Notes under the pieces: model-generated
Database searches by the model: none
What the model was told of the DNA's origin: nothing
The model's input: the letters and a program-made list of their open reading frames with translations, nothing else
Shown: positions 40,037-50,039 of the stretch, in pieces
How the letters are laid out: each line of letters begins with the position of its first letter
How positions within the stretch are numbered: the first letter of the stretch is position 1
Assembly: GCF_037975245.1 (NCBI RefSeq)
Contig: NC_092572.1
Location: 2,517,501-2,581,500 of the forward strand
Origin: Apostichopus japonicus
Taxonomy: Eukaryota; Echinodermata; Holothuroidea; Aspidochirotida; Stichopodidae
Length of the DNA stretch: 64,000 bases
Direction: 5' to 3'
Made by a program: the position numbers and the translations under genes

Positions 40037-43000
40037 CTTAGCCAGTTTTGAAGATGAAATTTGTCAATATTTTTGTGTTCTTAGTGAATTCCCCAAAACT
40101 TGGTGGTGTGGGGATTTACAAGAGACGATAATAACCTGTCTCCCACTCCACATCTTCACTTTCCCATCTACCTTACTACACATTGGAACGCTTAAGCACT
40201 GCGTCCTCGCTAGATGAGCACCACCCACTTACTCCTTCCGGATCTCCCTAATGAAAGCGCCGGGTTCAACCGCCCGCACTAGGACATGGAATAGTGGACA
40301 GGCAATACATAAAAGAGTTCTGGCGATCGTCGGAAAACCTCATCAAGTAGATCGAAGGTGAAGTGTGTGAAGCATTATGTGCAAACAAAATATCTATAAA
40401 TAACCGATGTCACCTATTTAAGCACAATAATAAAACCAATATAAAGGACACAACTCACCTCTACATACGGCTCTGAGACGTGTAAAAGATATATAGAACT
40501 TTTCAAGTCCTAGGGGAAGATCGAGGGAATTCCCAATACTGCACGCCCAAAAACCACCTAAGATACAAGGGTGTCTGTCAAGTATACGGCATTAAAGTTG
40601 ACGGAGTCTTCCATGCTGCTGTTCTTAAGATGTTTCTCTAAAGGAATCCATGTAAACAGAGCATTGGAGGACGACTTGGAGTCCGCGTGGGGTTGAATAA
40701 GCTGTATCAACCATATTGATATATATATATATACTTAGAGGCTGGTGAATGAGGTAGGGCTGGGAGGATGAATAGCTTCGTTGATGTACGTAGTGTTTCA
40801 GTTCTCTCAATGTACCATAGTACTGTCTGGGTACCATAGTCTGTCCACCCTAATTGACGGGAAAGGCTGGATTTTGGAAAGGAAACTGTCCCCGGCTTGA
40901 TGTCCAGCTTCCCATCTGTGTCAAGAATTTAGGATCGGGAATCAGAAGAACTATCTCCAGGGCGCGGCTCTGTTCCGGATCCACGGGTGCTGATGTGTTC
41001 TCTTTCCTCAGCCCTCCGGAGGTACAGATGTAAAAATATATTTGGTACCCCGCGGAAACCCCGTCCAAAATCCAAGAAACCGGATCCAAGAGTTCCAATC
41101 GACGGGCGCATTGTAATAATCCCCCTAGTAACGGGTAAACATAAAAGTAGGATCTTGGGGGCTGAGCACCGCGTGCGTCAAGTCCAGTTCTACCCAGTTT
41201 CATCGCCAGTCTGGGACTACACCAAGATTGGGTAGCACCATGTTTTCTCCAACCTGAGGATTTGGTTTCCTTATTTTGGCGATGTTGGCCTAGGACCTTT
41301 ACCGAGTCTGTAAGCTGGAGGTGGAGCATTGTGGCGACAACGACTGCGACCTCTGATACGTTTGGGTCCGGTTAACGACCTTGTTGTTGTTGTTGGTCTA
41401 AGAGCTTACGGTCTTCGAGCATTCATCTTGGAGAATGTTGTCTTCGGGAGCGGATACATCAGGGAAAACTATTCCTGAACCGCAAATTGACCTGCTAAAA
41501 TGTCCTTGCCCGCTATTGAAAGATGAACAAGTCTCTACCGGGCATTACCCTCCGACCATCTCATCGCTGGAAGTTGAAGCGTCTAGACTCAATCAGCTTG
41601 ATGAGCATCCTAGCAAACTAGTCGTAAACGAGTCTCGGTAACGGACCCATAATCTGAGCAACGTGTGGTTCCGGGACCTGCTAATCATCGTGTGGAATTT
41701 GCTGATGTATTATAATCAGTGCCGCCGCCAGTATGAACGTTGAGGCAAATTTCATACATACTGTAGAGGACTGGTAAATTTCGTGGGACATCTGCTCTAG
41801 TGGTTTAAGTTGTTGGTCTTTGAAAGAGCCTGAACTTATCTTCTATTCTATTCTAAGTCTGTCCTTTCCTCCGGAGAAATAATGGGCACTTTGAAGATCT
41901 GTTTTCAGATCCCCCTCATGAACATTTAGGAATCTGTCTTGTTTGGCTGGGAATGCGGACCACATCTTTCTAGTTTGCAGACATTCGACTTTGTTGTAGC
42001 AGACAGCGTTCACAGGGACACACGGTGCGGAAGATTGTGTTGCCTCCTTTATCTTCCGTAGCTTGGACGTCCGTTCCGATCACTTGGGTGCCAGTGGGGA
42101 GCTCAAAGTTTAACCTCTTCGAGAATATGTCGACGGATTTAGCAATGAGGTATGAGGGTAAATCTATCCATTTAAAATCCACCTCTTCGTTATCTCTCTC
42201 CTCTGTTGCCTGTCTGAGAATCGTAATCCTCAAAGCATGGGTTCCTTCCCCACAATCCGAGGCTATCAATTCTAGGGCATGCCCGAATCCTCTACCAGTT
42301 GGTCTCTGGGTACCGATTGCAACTGTCTCTGCTCCTGCTCCGGGAATGCCTCTGGCAGGATCGGTTCCTCCGGTGCTTCCGACATTCTGGTACAAGGAGG
42401 GTTTTGCGTGGATGCTAGCTTTTTAATTAGCGGTTAAACATCGCGGGCAGTTATGAGAGCATCCACTTTCAGTTCGCTGCGGGCTGCTGAAAATGTTGTT
42501 ACCGAGGTACGTAGGTATGAGCCTTGCAACGGAGCCTAACACACTTGAGCTTAAAACCTAAATGTAGGCCACACTTGCAGTTAGCGATATACGTAGAATA
42601 ATCCACGGAGCAGGAGCCAAGTCACGGAGCCGGAAATAACTCTAAGCATCATCCGAACTAAGGGATTAAAATAGCCAAATACTGCTGCCCAGCAGTACCA
42701 GGCGTAGATGGCCTAACAAACGGGTACCGAAGAGAACAGGCCAAGAAAAGGTCATCAGCAAATGATGGGGGTCTTAGCAACCAAGTCACAACGGATAGCT
42801 AGGTTGTAGAAGACAACGGAACAGTGAGGGAGAGCAAAAGCATGTGCAAATACTTTGGAAACAAAAGGATACTTAAACAATGCATTCCAGTATACGGAGA
42901 TCTAACTCCAGTCACGAAGATTGAAAAAAAATAAAATAAAAACGATCCAAAACGTTAAAGCAAAGTTTACTGTTGAATAATGCGTAACATTCTTCCTGAA

Positions 43001-46000
43001 CGATTCGGAGGAGGAGTAAATGTTCACTGCACAGGGAGCAAGGGCGCAGTACTAAAACGTTCCAACGTGTAATTAAGGAGATGGGAAAGTACAGATGCGG
43101 AGTGGGACACAAGTAAGAGAGGAACGAAGTAAATTGCTTTTGATGTATTCGTAACTTTGACGTTTGGGCTTACGTTCTTATCAAGTTCAAAGTGATAAAA
43201 AAAAGTTTCAATTTTTTGTGATAATAAATAGGCAAATATTTGCCCGTCTACGGGGTAGTATGATATGAGTGTTATTTCACAAACTCCTACTTCTGCATAC
43301 AACGTTAATTGGAGAAAGACTTCGATATAAGTGTACGTACGTGATATCTTAAGCAAAAGTGGATCTACTGGCCTTTGGTCTTTCCCTCCATTACAAGTAA
43401 GTAACATCCCATCAAAGTGCATTTTGGGGTGAAATAGTAGTATGCTTCGAACGAAGTAATCGCCTCGTTCATTTTCATATTCATTTTGAGTTGCATTTCG
43501 TGTTATATCTAAATGTCCAATAATCCAACGGACATGGTCAACTGCGTTCGTCTTCTTTACTACGCAGGTGATATTAACTGGAATGTCCTCGAACAATATT
43601 GTTGATCTATTAAATATTATGCCAGATTCTGCGAACAAAGAAGAAATCGAAGAGTTGAAAGAAGTGAGAAGGAGTTTAGCCCCATTTCAACCAGACATGA
43701 CCATAGACTTCTTCGATGAATTTGTATATTTGTTTACGACAATTTTTTTTTGTCATCCGCTCTTGGTCATTACTCAAGACAACAAACTCACTCTGCTACG
43801 TAATGTGGCAGCTTTAAATAAGCCGTTCTATATTACAAGCCCATGCTGACACCCACGTAAATACCCTATGGCGGTTTAATCTTCTGGCCAAATTTCTAAC
43901 AATTAATTTTTATCATACTTATGCAATTTCCAGACTGACTAACTTGGCAATCCAATAAAGACCTGTCATTGGCTTTGGAAGCCATTGCACAACTATACCT
44001 GTTCCGATAAGCTGTGTTCATTCGAAGAAACCACAACACCATACGGTAAGATGTATGTTATTGTTTATTATGTTGGAATACATTCAGTCGTCTTTTCAAA
44101 TTCTCATAGAATAAATTCAGACACAAGTATGCATAAACCCATCTGTCGCAGTATTCATCACATATTTATAGATACTCACAAATACTGATAAATACCTTCT
44201 ACAATCAAGTTTATGTCCTTCTCGTCTAAGCCAATTCTGTTTGAAGCAATGCATCTGTATCTGCAAACGTCTGCAACCTGTATATCATTGATTAATATGG
44301 AAATTGATGCCGCTGTTCCATTCAGAGGTATACCTGGTATGGCAGTTGTAACCTCCAACCAAATATCGTTACCACCGACTTGCTGCTTTGACCAATAAAG
44401 TGTGGGCAAAGGAAAACCAGATGCAGCGCAGGATAGATTTACATTATCATGTATCGCAACAAATTCCGAAGGTGTTGCATACAGAGATGTGATCGTGGCT
44501 GGATCTAATAACGTGTAGTGTACAAAACAAGTATATATTGGTTAGCTGATAATACGTACTCCAGGTCGTAAAGTTTACATGATTTTATGGATGGTTCTAG
44601 AATGGCTGTACACTTAATAACAATAAATATAACAGAAGTCATAACATGAGCCGGAGAAAAAGTGGTGAATATTGCCAACCATTTCACAACACTATCTGTT
44701 ATGAATTGGAAACTGAAACTTTAGACTTAGCTATTAGTTAGATATATAAAAGAGGCAGATTTGAAGCGTTATTTATGCCGATAACCTATCAATTACCCCT
44801 ATGTTTAAGATGGACCTGTATACGACATGCATTGCCTTATTTTGAATAATTATGCCCATATACTCTCTTAGCTCATTACTTGATTACAATGCTTCATTTC
44901 GGGAGCCTAACTTAAGTATTAAGCGACAGATGTAGCGCAAAGTTTCAGACTGCAACATTTGGAAAATAGGGGGAGGGACTGATCCAATAACAGTGAATAA
45001 ATGAAAAATGGATATATTATCATTTCTGAAGTGAGTAAAAAACACCTTTTTCTACTTTTTGTAGCTCGACAGTTTGAGCTGCTGTATGTAATATAGGATC
45101 CAAACCAATGATACAGATACATATACAGATGAGAGCTATAGCCACCATCCAACATGAGAAAGGTAATTATTACAGGAATTTCATTTAGCGAAGTACAACA
45201 TGTTTTTATTTAGATGGTTTATAGCTTACAACAGATGAATGAACATTTGTCTCGTGCATGGAAATGTCGGCTGTTAATGTGACACATGTGTACCTGGTTA
45301 GTAAAGTGGTCACCCTGGTGACACTGCTATCGATTAACTCATATCTGATGATATTCTACTCACATACGGTTAATGGTAATACATCTGACGACTTACATTT
45401 CACTTCTATGGAGTACGAAGTAAATCTATTTTCGTCATTTCCAATCTTGCACATAAGCTCCTTGGCAAAATAACTTCTAATAGGATAGAAACGAAACATT
45501 GACACGAACACTTTATGACCACCATTTTGTCGATGGGTTGAGTTGGCTGTGACGTCATAACCATCCAATTCCCAGTTGAATGTGGGAAAGGAATTAGTTG
45601 TGGCATTCAATATGCATACCATGTCAACTGGTATTCCCTCCGTTAAGCTCGCCGGTGATGTCAATGTTGGTTTACCTTTAATAATGAAAAAATATTATCA
45701 TATAGAAATTACATTTAGTACTGAAAGTCCGTTTTGTTTCATTATTGGTAATATAAAGTTATTTTTACTCAAACATATTTAGGATGATCAAATAAAGTAA
45801 GCACTCTTTCACCAGGCATGATAATCAAAATTGGAAATATGTAAGAACGAGTTAACATTAGGAATGAAAAGTTTGCTGAATTTGTAATTAAATTGCTTTA
45901 GACAGTCTAAAGTTATAAATCTGTTTTGCTGTTAAAGTCTTACCTGCATGCCATTATTTAATTATCCATAATCATGTTTGGAAGTTCTAAGCACAAGTAT

Positions 46001-49000
46001 GGCATAAATGTAATCATATCCTTCTATGAATGATATTTTTTCATTGAAATTATTCTAAAAGATATATGCGACACTTTCCCGATAAATAACTTAATATTAT
46101 ATTGAGTATTCATCAAAAGCAGATTTTAACATTCATTCAATTCACGAGGGCGAAATATCCAACCCTGTCGGTTTGATAAAAAAATAACAATTCTTTAATT
46201 GAGTTATAAAATGGAATTGACTTTTTAAGCTTAATGTATATTTATGACCGTAGCTACTGGCATTGATTTCTCGACATAGATGAATGAAAAAAGAAAAGTT
46301 TTCACTTTGTTCATAGCGTATCTTCCTGAACTACACTAATGGGAAACACGTCCAACCCGACCACACATGCCTAAGCAGTTGGGTCCAAGTATATTAGATA
46401 TAAGTCTGAACAATTTGTACTGTATGGCCTAGTATATAATAGTATAGTAGAAGCTTACTTCTAGTCAGTGGCGGAGCGTCCATACAGTCAGGGCGGATGC
46501 CCCCCCCCCCCCTTACGGACTCAAATGGACTGCTGGTGCCCTTTTCAGATCTTTACCACTTTTTACTTATTCGCGATTATTGACTTTTTTATTGCGCTCT
46601 CATCTACCTACTGAAATTTGTCACAGTTTGTTGGTGTATTTTGGCGATGACACCTATTTATTCTTCGTTTATCTGCAAATTAGCCAGGCCCGGAAAAGGT
46701 AATTTCCGGCCATCTAGGGAGTATCTTTACTCAAAACATTTCTGTACGCTACGCGCCAACCTGTGGTGGCGCTCCGCTTAGATAGTATCGAAAGCGCCCC
46801 TGCAGACCATTCTCGCCCCTCCTGACCAATACCCCTAGCTCCGCCACTGCAAAGTTCTAGTACTAGTATCGCGACGACGACAGTTCTCAAAGTTTAATAA
46901 GTGATAGTAAGTTAATAGTTTCACATCATTCCACACTCTTTGAATAATAACAAGTTCGCTCACAAAATCGTAATTAATAATTTCATGTTGTGAGATTGAA
47001 GGAACCTTCGCATGCTATGCCCAGATTACGCTCTTTGCTCTTGGTACTTAACTTCCAAAAAAATAAAAAGAGGACTTTCAATCAAAAGTAAAACTGTTAG
47101 TCAAAGAGAGCGAAAGCTCACATATCGTAATTTAATATTTCCTGTTGTAGATTCGAAAGAACCTTAGTATGCAACGTCCAGATTATGCTCTTTGAACTGA
47201 ACTTAAAAACAATGGATACCTTCGGTTACTTAATTCCCAATATCGAATTACTTAATCCGGGCAGCCGAGATTCCGGCAGAAACTGTTTGACTGTTTTAAT
47301 ATCCTTTACCAAACATCATCGATATGCTTGTGCAGTATTGGAAAATAATCGGTTCCTCTTTTACTTCACTGCAGCTAGTATTTTATTAACAAAAAATCAT
47401 ATATAGGCCACAAGTTTTAATTTACCCGCAATGAAGAATGTAGGTCAATTTCCCTAGCTACTAATTGAAAATGTCATCAAATACTTAGTTGCCGTTATTC
47501 AACATAACACCAAACATATAGATGAAGAATGGGTTATATCTTTCTCTCGTGAGTTAGTCAAATATCGTCACGTCTTAATTGCCGAAGGGAAGAGTTACCG
47601 AAGAATAAAATAAAACAGAGTACTCGTTGTTGTGTTACTCACTTTTGATACTCAAATAGAGATATACTTTTCCTTCTCTGGCAGTACAAGTGATCGTCAA
47701 TCCATCAAGATTTGCTTCTGCTCTCGAAATTGACATCGTTGTTTCTTCGTAGTATTCATCAAATTCGGTATGATTAGTTCGGTAATCGATAAGATGTTTA
47801 ATTGCGTCATCAAGTATCCAAGTGATAGACGGCCTGTTCCATAGGCCTCCGACAACTTTACATGATAGTGTTACGGGCTCATCTTCGACGACTGAGACAA
47901 CACTGTTATTTTCATAAACCACGTTACTCACATAGTTCCTAATAGTGAATTCCTTCGTTGAAGCTATAACAAATTTAGGTTGCAAACTTGTAATAATACG
48001 TATCGAAAGAAAATAGCCATTAGGTATTCAATATAGGCTGTCTAGCTTTTCCCCGTTACAATAATATGAAGATTGCTTCGAAGACGACAAAGATTACAGC
48101 CTTAGATATGATAACCTTCAGTTATTATTGAAGAAGGTTCAGGGCAGAAAATGAGCAATGACATATATTAAAACTCAGTTAGGGGCCTACATTTTGCTTC
48201 TGAAAATGGAATATAATTTGAGCCGAATTCAGCATTTATACGTAGTCTTACGCTGTGAGTAAAACGGTACCACCGTGACAAAATTCAGAGAAATTAAAAG
48301 TCGCTCTCCACATTCCTCCATATATGAGTAACATCATTAATTAACGTGAAACTACTACCTAAAATTTCGCAAGATGAAACTTTTCTACTCACAGATTACT
48401 GTCAAGTTGTAAACTGGATCTTTAAGCTGTCCTGATAGTACACATTTGTATTGGCCGGTGTCTGAGGCATCAACGTTTATCAGAGTAAACTTCGCAAATC
48501 CCGTTAGAGGAGTGAACTCGATTGAGTTTGGCCTTGTATCCAACGTTACATCGTTATCTTCTATCTGTAGAATTTTCTCGTTGTCCTTCAGCAATCTTAA
48601 AAGGCCAAAATTGTCGTAGGTGAAGCTAAAATTGAGATGAATGTCGCTGCCTTCTTCTATAACCAAGGGAATGTTAGCTGCAGAAAGGGAAAAATAAAAT
48701 ATCTAGTAGACAAAGGGAAGGAATAAATATGTTATTAACACAAGTCACATGTTACATACTCTCAAAGCAGCCTTGTTGGAAGTTATTTAAACCTAACAAA
48801 AGTGCATCACACGTCTTCATTTTGTTCTTTGAACCGTATTATCCGACTCAGGTCGTCGATGAATATATTTGAAAAAAGGGTCGAATATTGTGCACGAATT
48901 TGTCCTTTTTTATCGCTTCACTTAAACTTAAAACTATCTTACGTTGTAGTATGGTAGCTAGTCAGATAACCCTTGGAGTAACATCAGTATCACTATGCAG

Positions 49001-49200
49001 AAAATACGTTTGAGTTGCATTAGGTTTGCTTCATATTATTATATTTTATTTGCAGATAAATGTGTTTTGCGTCTTACAGTTAATGATACTACAGTCGGCT
49101 TACCGTAAGAAGTCGTTATCAGAAAGTCAGATGGCCAAAGTAAGAACGTAATAAAAACTATCCAAATCCCACAAGGATTCTTCTTAGTAAGTACAGCCAT
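27485..49200 (-). CDS. Ig-domain receptor pseudokinase, 19 exons, complete
   Basis: Single-pass membrane receptor predicted to bind a ligand through Ig domains and to signal without phosphotransfer. Joining 19 exons gives 3,291 nt (1,096 residues plus TAA), with GT-AG introns and matching phases throughout. Order: signal peptide (1-32), Ig domains in exons 2-6 (33-537), Ig-like Cys-rich domain (538-630), transmembrane helix (about 642-665), juxtamembrane region (666-820), kinase-like domain (about 821-1085). Kept: Lys856 in VTVK, Glu873 of alpha-C, Asp973, APE (997-999), Asp1011, Arg1075. Lost: two of three loop glycines, catalytic Asp (HPS 953-955), catalytic-loop Asn (Ser960), Gly of DFG (Thr975). 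There is no kinase insert, unlike PDGFR/VEGFR classes. PTK7 also has many Ig domains but has seven and different motifs, as I recall. Structure is firm; family is unassigned. Confidence 0.88.
27970..28072 (-). CDS. Pseudokinase exon 18: alpha-G region
   Basis: This is a 103-nt exon (phase 1 to 2). It ends KEKPIACPDA, matching the alpha-G/H linker of tyrosine kinases. The usual GGxPYPG turn is replaced by GGLDASN. Confidence 0.83.
28346..28457 (-). CDS. Pseudokinase exon 17: APE and alpha-F
   Basis: This is a 112-nt exon (phase 0 to 1). ELVAPEIV is the APE motif, and TDVWAFGNLLWELF is alpha-F with its conserved Asp1011. The activation segment has a single Tyr (986), not the paired tyrosines of most receptor kinases. 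Confidence 0.87.
29072..29185 (-). CDS. Pseudokinase exon 16: altered catalytic loop and DFT
   Basis: This is a 114-nt phase 0-0 exon. FCHPSLRCESVHVS stands where active receptor kinases have xxHRDLAARNxLV, and CKLYDFT stands for CKIxDFG. The catalytic Asp is Ser955 and the catalytic-loop Asn is Ser960, while Asp973 remains. Other frames of this exon give no kinase pattern. Confidence 0.85.
29636..29796 (-). CDS. Pseudokinase exon 15: beta-5, hinge, alpha-D and alpha-E
   Basis: This is a 161-nt exon (phase 1 to 0). LNYILFEKM is beta-5 and hinge, followed by LKQHLL (alpha-D) and EYAEQICNGMLFLSNQG (alpha-E). No kinase insert is present. A gtatgt donor is preferred over an overlapping GC donor because only it keeps phase with exon 16. 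Confidence 0.85.
30109..30470 (+). pseudogene. hAT transposase C-terminal fragment, frameshifted
   Basis: Three frames in succession give LPFFRGHFHSSSVEGYRQIF with MNPAVRAMFGEVEALL, then LLVSSTSSTEAERSFS, then LRRLKTKLRSTMTLQRLNHV. This is the hAT dimerisation region (SSTxAERxFS...LxxLKTxLRSTM). At least two frameshifts disable it. Confidence 0.85.
30753..31280. mobile_element. MITE-like element with poly-G/C tracts
   Basis: Starts cataggcgtaggggcc, has a run of G just inside, and ends near cctgg after ccttagctacgtc. It shares blocks (cgacttgcccgaaaaa and ctttcagtaggtgcccaaaa) with the element at 58007-58423. The right boundary is uncertain. Confidence 0.5.
32711..32820. repeat. Dispersed repeat block, copy 1
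   Basis: The block around gcgcgccaaccgatggtggc followed by gctcagcttagatagta also occurs at 46743-46787, 58990-59033 and, decayed, 57831-57860. All four copies lie inside or at the ends of inverted-repeat elements. Confidence 0.75.
32875..32927. repeat. (TA)n microsatellite at hAT insertion edge
   Basis: About 52 bases of TA repeat directly abutting the right end of the hAT element and 32 bases from pseudokinase exon 14. Confidence 0.95.
32959..33069 (-). CDS. Pseudokinase exon 14: alpha-C helix and beta-4
   Basis: This is a 111-nt exon (phase 1 to 1). RHFVKEIGIVKTL gives the alpha-C helix with Glu873, the partner of Lys856. RHSNIADILGLCC matches the receptor-kinase HxNIxxLLGxC strand. Confidence 0.86.
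33431..33664 (-). CDS. Pseudokinase exon 13: start of kinase N-lobe
   Basis: This is a 234-nt exon (phase 1 to 1). The nucleotide loop aligns at RGSFYFCAATL, where only one of three glycines of GxGxFG remains. Strand beta-3 reads MAVTVKVL, keeping Lys856 of the VAIK motif. A DGYESP tyrosine (802) lies just upstream of the lobe. Confidence 0.84.
34207..34433 (-). mobile_element. tRNA-derived SINE, in intron 12
   Basis: Minus-strand copy of the element at 51128-51356. On the minus strand it starts with a tRNA-like head (gttagctcagtggttaac, A-box) followed by a B-box variant (gattcgagtc). The body ends in cttgcaggaggatcta. Confidence 0.8.
34724..34845 (-). CDS. Pseudokinase exon 12: juxtamembrane helix
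   Basis: This is a 122-nt exon (phase 2 to 1). It is Leu-rich and Lys/Glu-rich (MSLNEKLSKLYGLHAGLETLEK) and could form an amphipathic helix. The acceptor is tatacag and the donor gttagt. Confidence 0.75.
35230..36625. mobile_element. Long-inverted-repeat (foldback-like) element in intron 11
   Basis: The arm cccaaacaggtttgcaatt near 35270 is the reverse complement of aattgcaaacctgtttggg near 36590. Matching continues inward through ccaatca/tgattgg, cataattgacgcac/gtgcgtcaattatg and taggcctaca/tgtaggccta. Arms extend to about 35700 and from about 36215, leaving a centre of roughly 0.5 kb. No transposase is seen. Confidence 0.7.
36938..36983 (-). CDS. Pseudokinase exon 11: acidic juxtamembrane
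   Basis: This is a 46-nt exon (phase 1 to 2) reading DDDFLSGDGITDNV, flanked by aaaacag and gtgata. It was found because the phases of exons 10 and 12 demand a phase 1-to-2 exon between them. Confidence 0.7.
37203..37336 (-). CDS. Pseudokinase exon 10: juxtamembrane with YEPM motif
   Basis: This is a 134-nt exon (phase 2 to 1). It contains LPEIYEPMG with Tyr707. YxxM is the established binding motif for the SH2 domains of PI3-kinase p85 when phosphorylated. The donor is gtaagaac and the acceptor ctaatag. Confidence 0.82.
37712..37754 (-). CDS. Pseudokinase exon 9: juxtamembrane
   Basis: This is a 43-nt exon (phase 1 to 2) reading RTRGSGNFIKSPD, a basic post-membrane segment. It is short, but its phase links the transmembrane exon exactly to exon 10. 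The acceptor is ctcacag and the donor gtaagat. Confidence 0.72.
37855..38033 (-). other. Possible alternative terminal exon in intron 8
   Basis: After a ttttacag acceptor the phase-1 frame stays open for about 59 codons to TAA (VFRNRSVFSCNQGRTMQ...). It could end a short membrane-anchored isoform right after the transmembrane exon. It has no recognisable motif, and the main model skips it in perfect phase. Confidence 0.2.
38140..38310 (+). mobile_element. LINE reverse-transcriptase fossil in intron 8
   Basis: Plus-strand frames read STETALKL..VQNDVLRSLD and then MFDLSSDFNTVDHDISLNRL. These match the block of CR1/Jockey-like RTs that normally ends LLDLSAAFDTVDH. A frameshift lies between them, and the fragment is about 170 bases. 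Confidence 0.75.
38371..38478 (-). CDS. Pseudokinase exon 8: transmembrane helix
   Basis: This is a 108-nt phase 1-1 exon. An acidic extracellular stretch (TTEEEEQ) precedes about 24 hydrophobic residues (642-665, starting FILYIVVAIAILFGV). It ends with Arg666, a stop-transfer charge. Confidence 0.86.
39280..39558 (-). CDS. Pseudokinase exon 7: Ig-like, Cys-rich membrane-proximal domain
   Basis: This is a 279-nt phase 1-1 exon. ARLACE (Cys560) and VGYNC (Cys613) are spaced like an Ig pair. Further cysteines follow at 614, 620, 624 and 627, giving a knotted stalk before the membrane. Two overlapping donors exist (gtacgg and gtaaaa, 6 nt apart); phase selects the first. Confidence 0.8.
40000..40034. 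repeat. (TA)n microsatellite
   Basis: Short TA repeat within intron 6 of the pseudokinase gene. Confidence 0.9.
40130..42900. mobile_element. Unidentified GC-richer insertion in intron 6
   Basis: About 2.8 kb is visibly richer in G+C and CG than the flanking intron, with overlapping open frames of 130-160 codons on both strands (minus 42395-41970, minus 41329-40850, plus 42025-42426). None shows an RT, integrase, transposase or recombinase motif I can name. I found no clear terminal repeats. A decayed transposon is the most likely explanation. Confidence 0.4.
43341..43628 (-). CDS. Pseudokinase exon 6: Ig domain 5
   Basis: This is a 288-nt phase 1-1 exon with Cys463 (VNITCV), Trp476 (VRWIIG) and Cys520 (LLTCNGG). 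The open frame runs on past the gtacgt donor for about 100 codons, but phase and the Ig boundary place the exon end here. The 3.8-kb intron that follows carries an unidentified insertion. Confidence 0.85.
44196..44504 (-). CDS. Pseudokinase exon 5: Ig domain 4 (I-set)
   Basis: This is a 309-nt phase 1-1 exon and the most canonical Ig domain of the gene. It reads VNLSCAASGFPLP (Cys364), Trp376, then YRCIASNRIG (Cys423), the classic I-set pattern. The acceptor is ttattag and the donor gtattt. Confidence 0.88.
45364..45675 (-). CDS. Pseudokinase exon 4: Ig domain 3
   Basis: This is a 312-nt phase 1-1 exon. Cys255 (VDMVC), Trp269 (FNWELDG) and Cys310 (KELMCK) match the Ig core. The intron before it holds a MITE at 46466-46849 and a local 156-bp duplication at 46960-47195. 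Confidence 0.86.
46466..46849. mobile_element. MITE with 12-bp perfect terminal inverted repeats, in intron 3
   Basis: Starts cagtggcggagc and ends gctccgccactg, a perfect 12-bp inverted repeat with a poly-C run just inside. It lies in the intron between Ig exons 3 and 4. cttctagt on the left and gttctagt on the right (4 bases beyond the end) look like a displaced 8-bp hAT-type target duplication. It contains the dispersed block shared with 58990-59033. Confidence 0.75.
46960..47195. repeat. Local tandem duplication, ~156-bp period
   Basis: The segment ending gcatgctatgcccagattacgctctttg (near 47038) is repeated with scattered changes ending gcaacgtccagattatgctctttg (near 47194). Confidence 0.75.
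47643..47963 (-). CDS. Pseudokinase exon 3: Ig domain 2
   Basis: This is a 321-nt phase 1-1 exon. VTLSCK (Cys162), the core Trp176 in ITWILDD and LTITCTA (Cys220) form a canonical Ig cysteine pair. Several N-glycosylation sequons are present. The acceptor is ttatag and the donor gtgagt. Confidence 0.87.
48393..48677 (-). CDS. Pseudokinase exon 2: Ig domain 1
   Basis: This is a 285-nt phase 1-1 exon between a ctgcag acceptor and a gtgagt donor. It shows the Ig F-strand signature DTGQYKC (Cys111). The usual first Ig cysteine is replaced by Phe in LNFSF, so this V/I-type domain would lack the canonical disulfide. Confidence 0.85.
49104..49200 (-). CDS. Pseudokinase exon 1: start codon and signal peptide
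   Basis: The ATG at 49200 has G at -3 and +4. It opens a 32-residue segment with a short basic N-terminus (KK) and a hydrophobic core around IWIVFITFLLW, as expected for secretion. It ends in phase 1 at a gtaagc donor. The joined GCT codon at the next junction keeps the frame open. Confidence 0.82.
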
Positions 49201-49639
49201 GTCTACTGTATGAACGTATAGCTAAGTCTCTATGAACATACACAATACAGATATGAAGGCTCTATGTAATTGAAACTGTAAGAATTCACCGAAAATTAAT
49301 GGGTACACAACGATAGGAAAAGAAAACGAAACTAGCTCTTTAATTACCTTAAAACCAAATCAAATATGACGCAAACATCCTTTTGTGTTAGCGAAAGTGA
49401 AAATAGTGCACTCACTGTTAAGGCTACTGCTAGTAAAAATATTTCAATAAACAGTAGACACAATTGCCAGGTAATTCAATAAGAAAAATAGATTTTAAAT
49501 AGGTATATTGGCATTATTTATCCATATATTTCAACTACTTATACGGAAATTGTTGTCAAAATCTCCAATGTCACTTACTCCCGAACAAAACAGGATGTAT
49601 TAAGTGGTATATTGTTTTTGTATAGGCGATTACAAGTGG

Positions 49640-49700
49640 CGCTGTCAATGGGATAGTGAGTGGGGCAGGGGGGGGGGGTGGGGAGTGGGGTGTTAGGGTC
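49640..49700. repeat. G-rich tract upstream of the pseudokinase gene
   Basis: Several runs of G (up to nine) within about 50 bases, 450-500 bases upstream of the start codon. It could form a quadruplex; a regulatory role is speculation. Confidence 0.5.
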
Positions 49701-50039
49701 CTTGAAATTTACCTCAGCATGCAAAATTTCACATCTACAATTTTTTACCCAGACCCCCTACATGGGAGCCGAAATCAAACAACAACAGCCAAATAAGAAT
49801 ATGAATCCGCCAACAGCTTCATATGCACCCCAAATTGCAAGAGTTTCTAATAAATACTTCGTGTAAGGTTGAAAAAAGGGAAAGGTACAACCTTAGTTGT
49901 GGTCCAATTGTTCAACCATTGAAGGCAGAAATCCTTCGCAAGCCAGTGCTATCTAAAATAGTTATGATAATAAAACACACAGGAAAAGACATGCTATACT
50001 TGTGATGGCAACGTTTATTTCTGCATCGAATCATACACT

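Noticed and set aside
43024..43340. Continuation of the open frame beyond pseudokinase exon 6
   Set aside because: A gtacgt donor in phase 1, matching every other Ig exon, ends the exon at 43341; the extension shows no domain.
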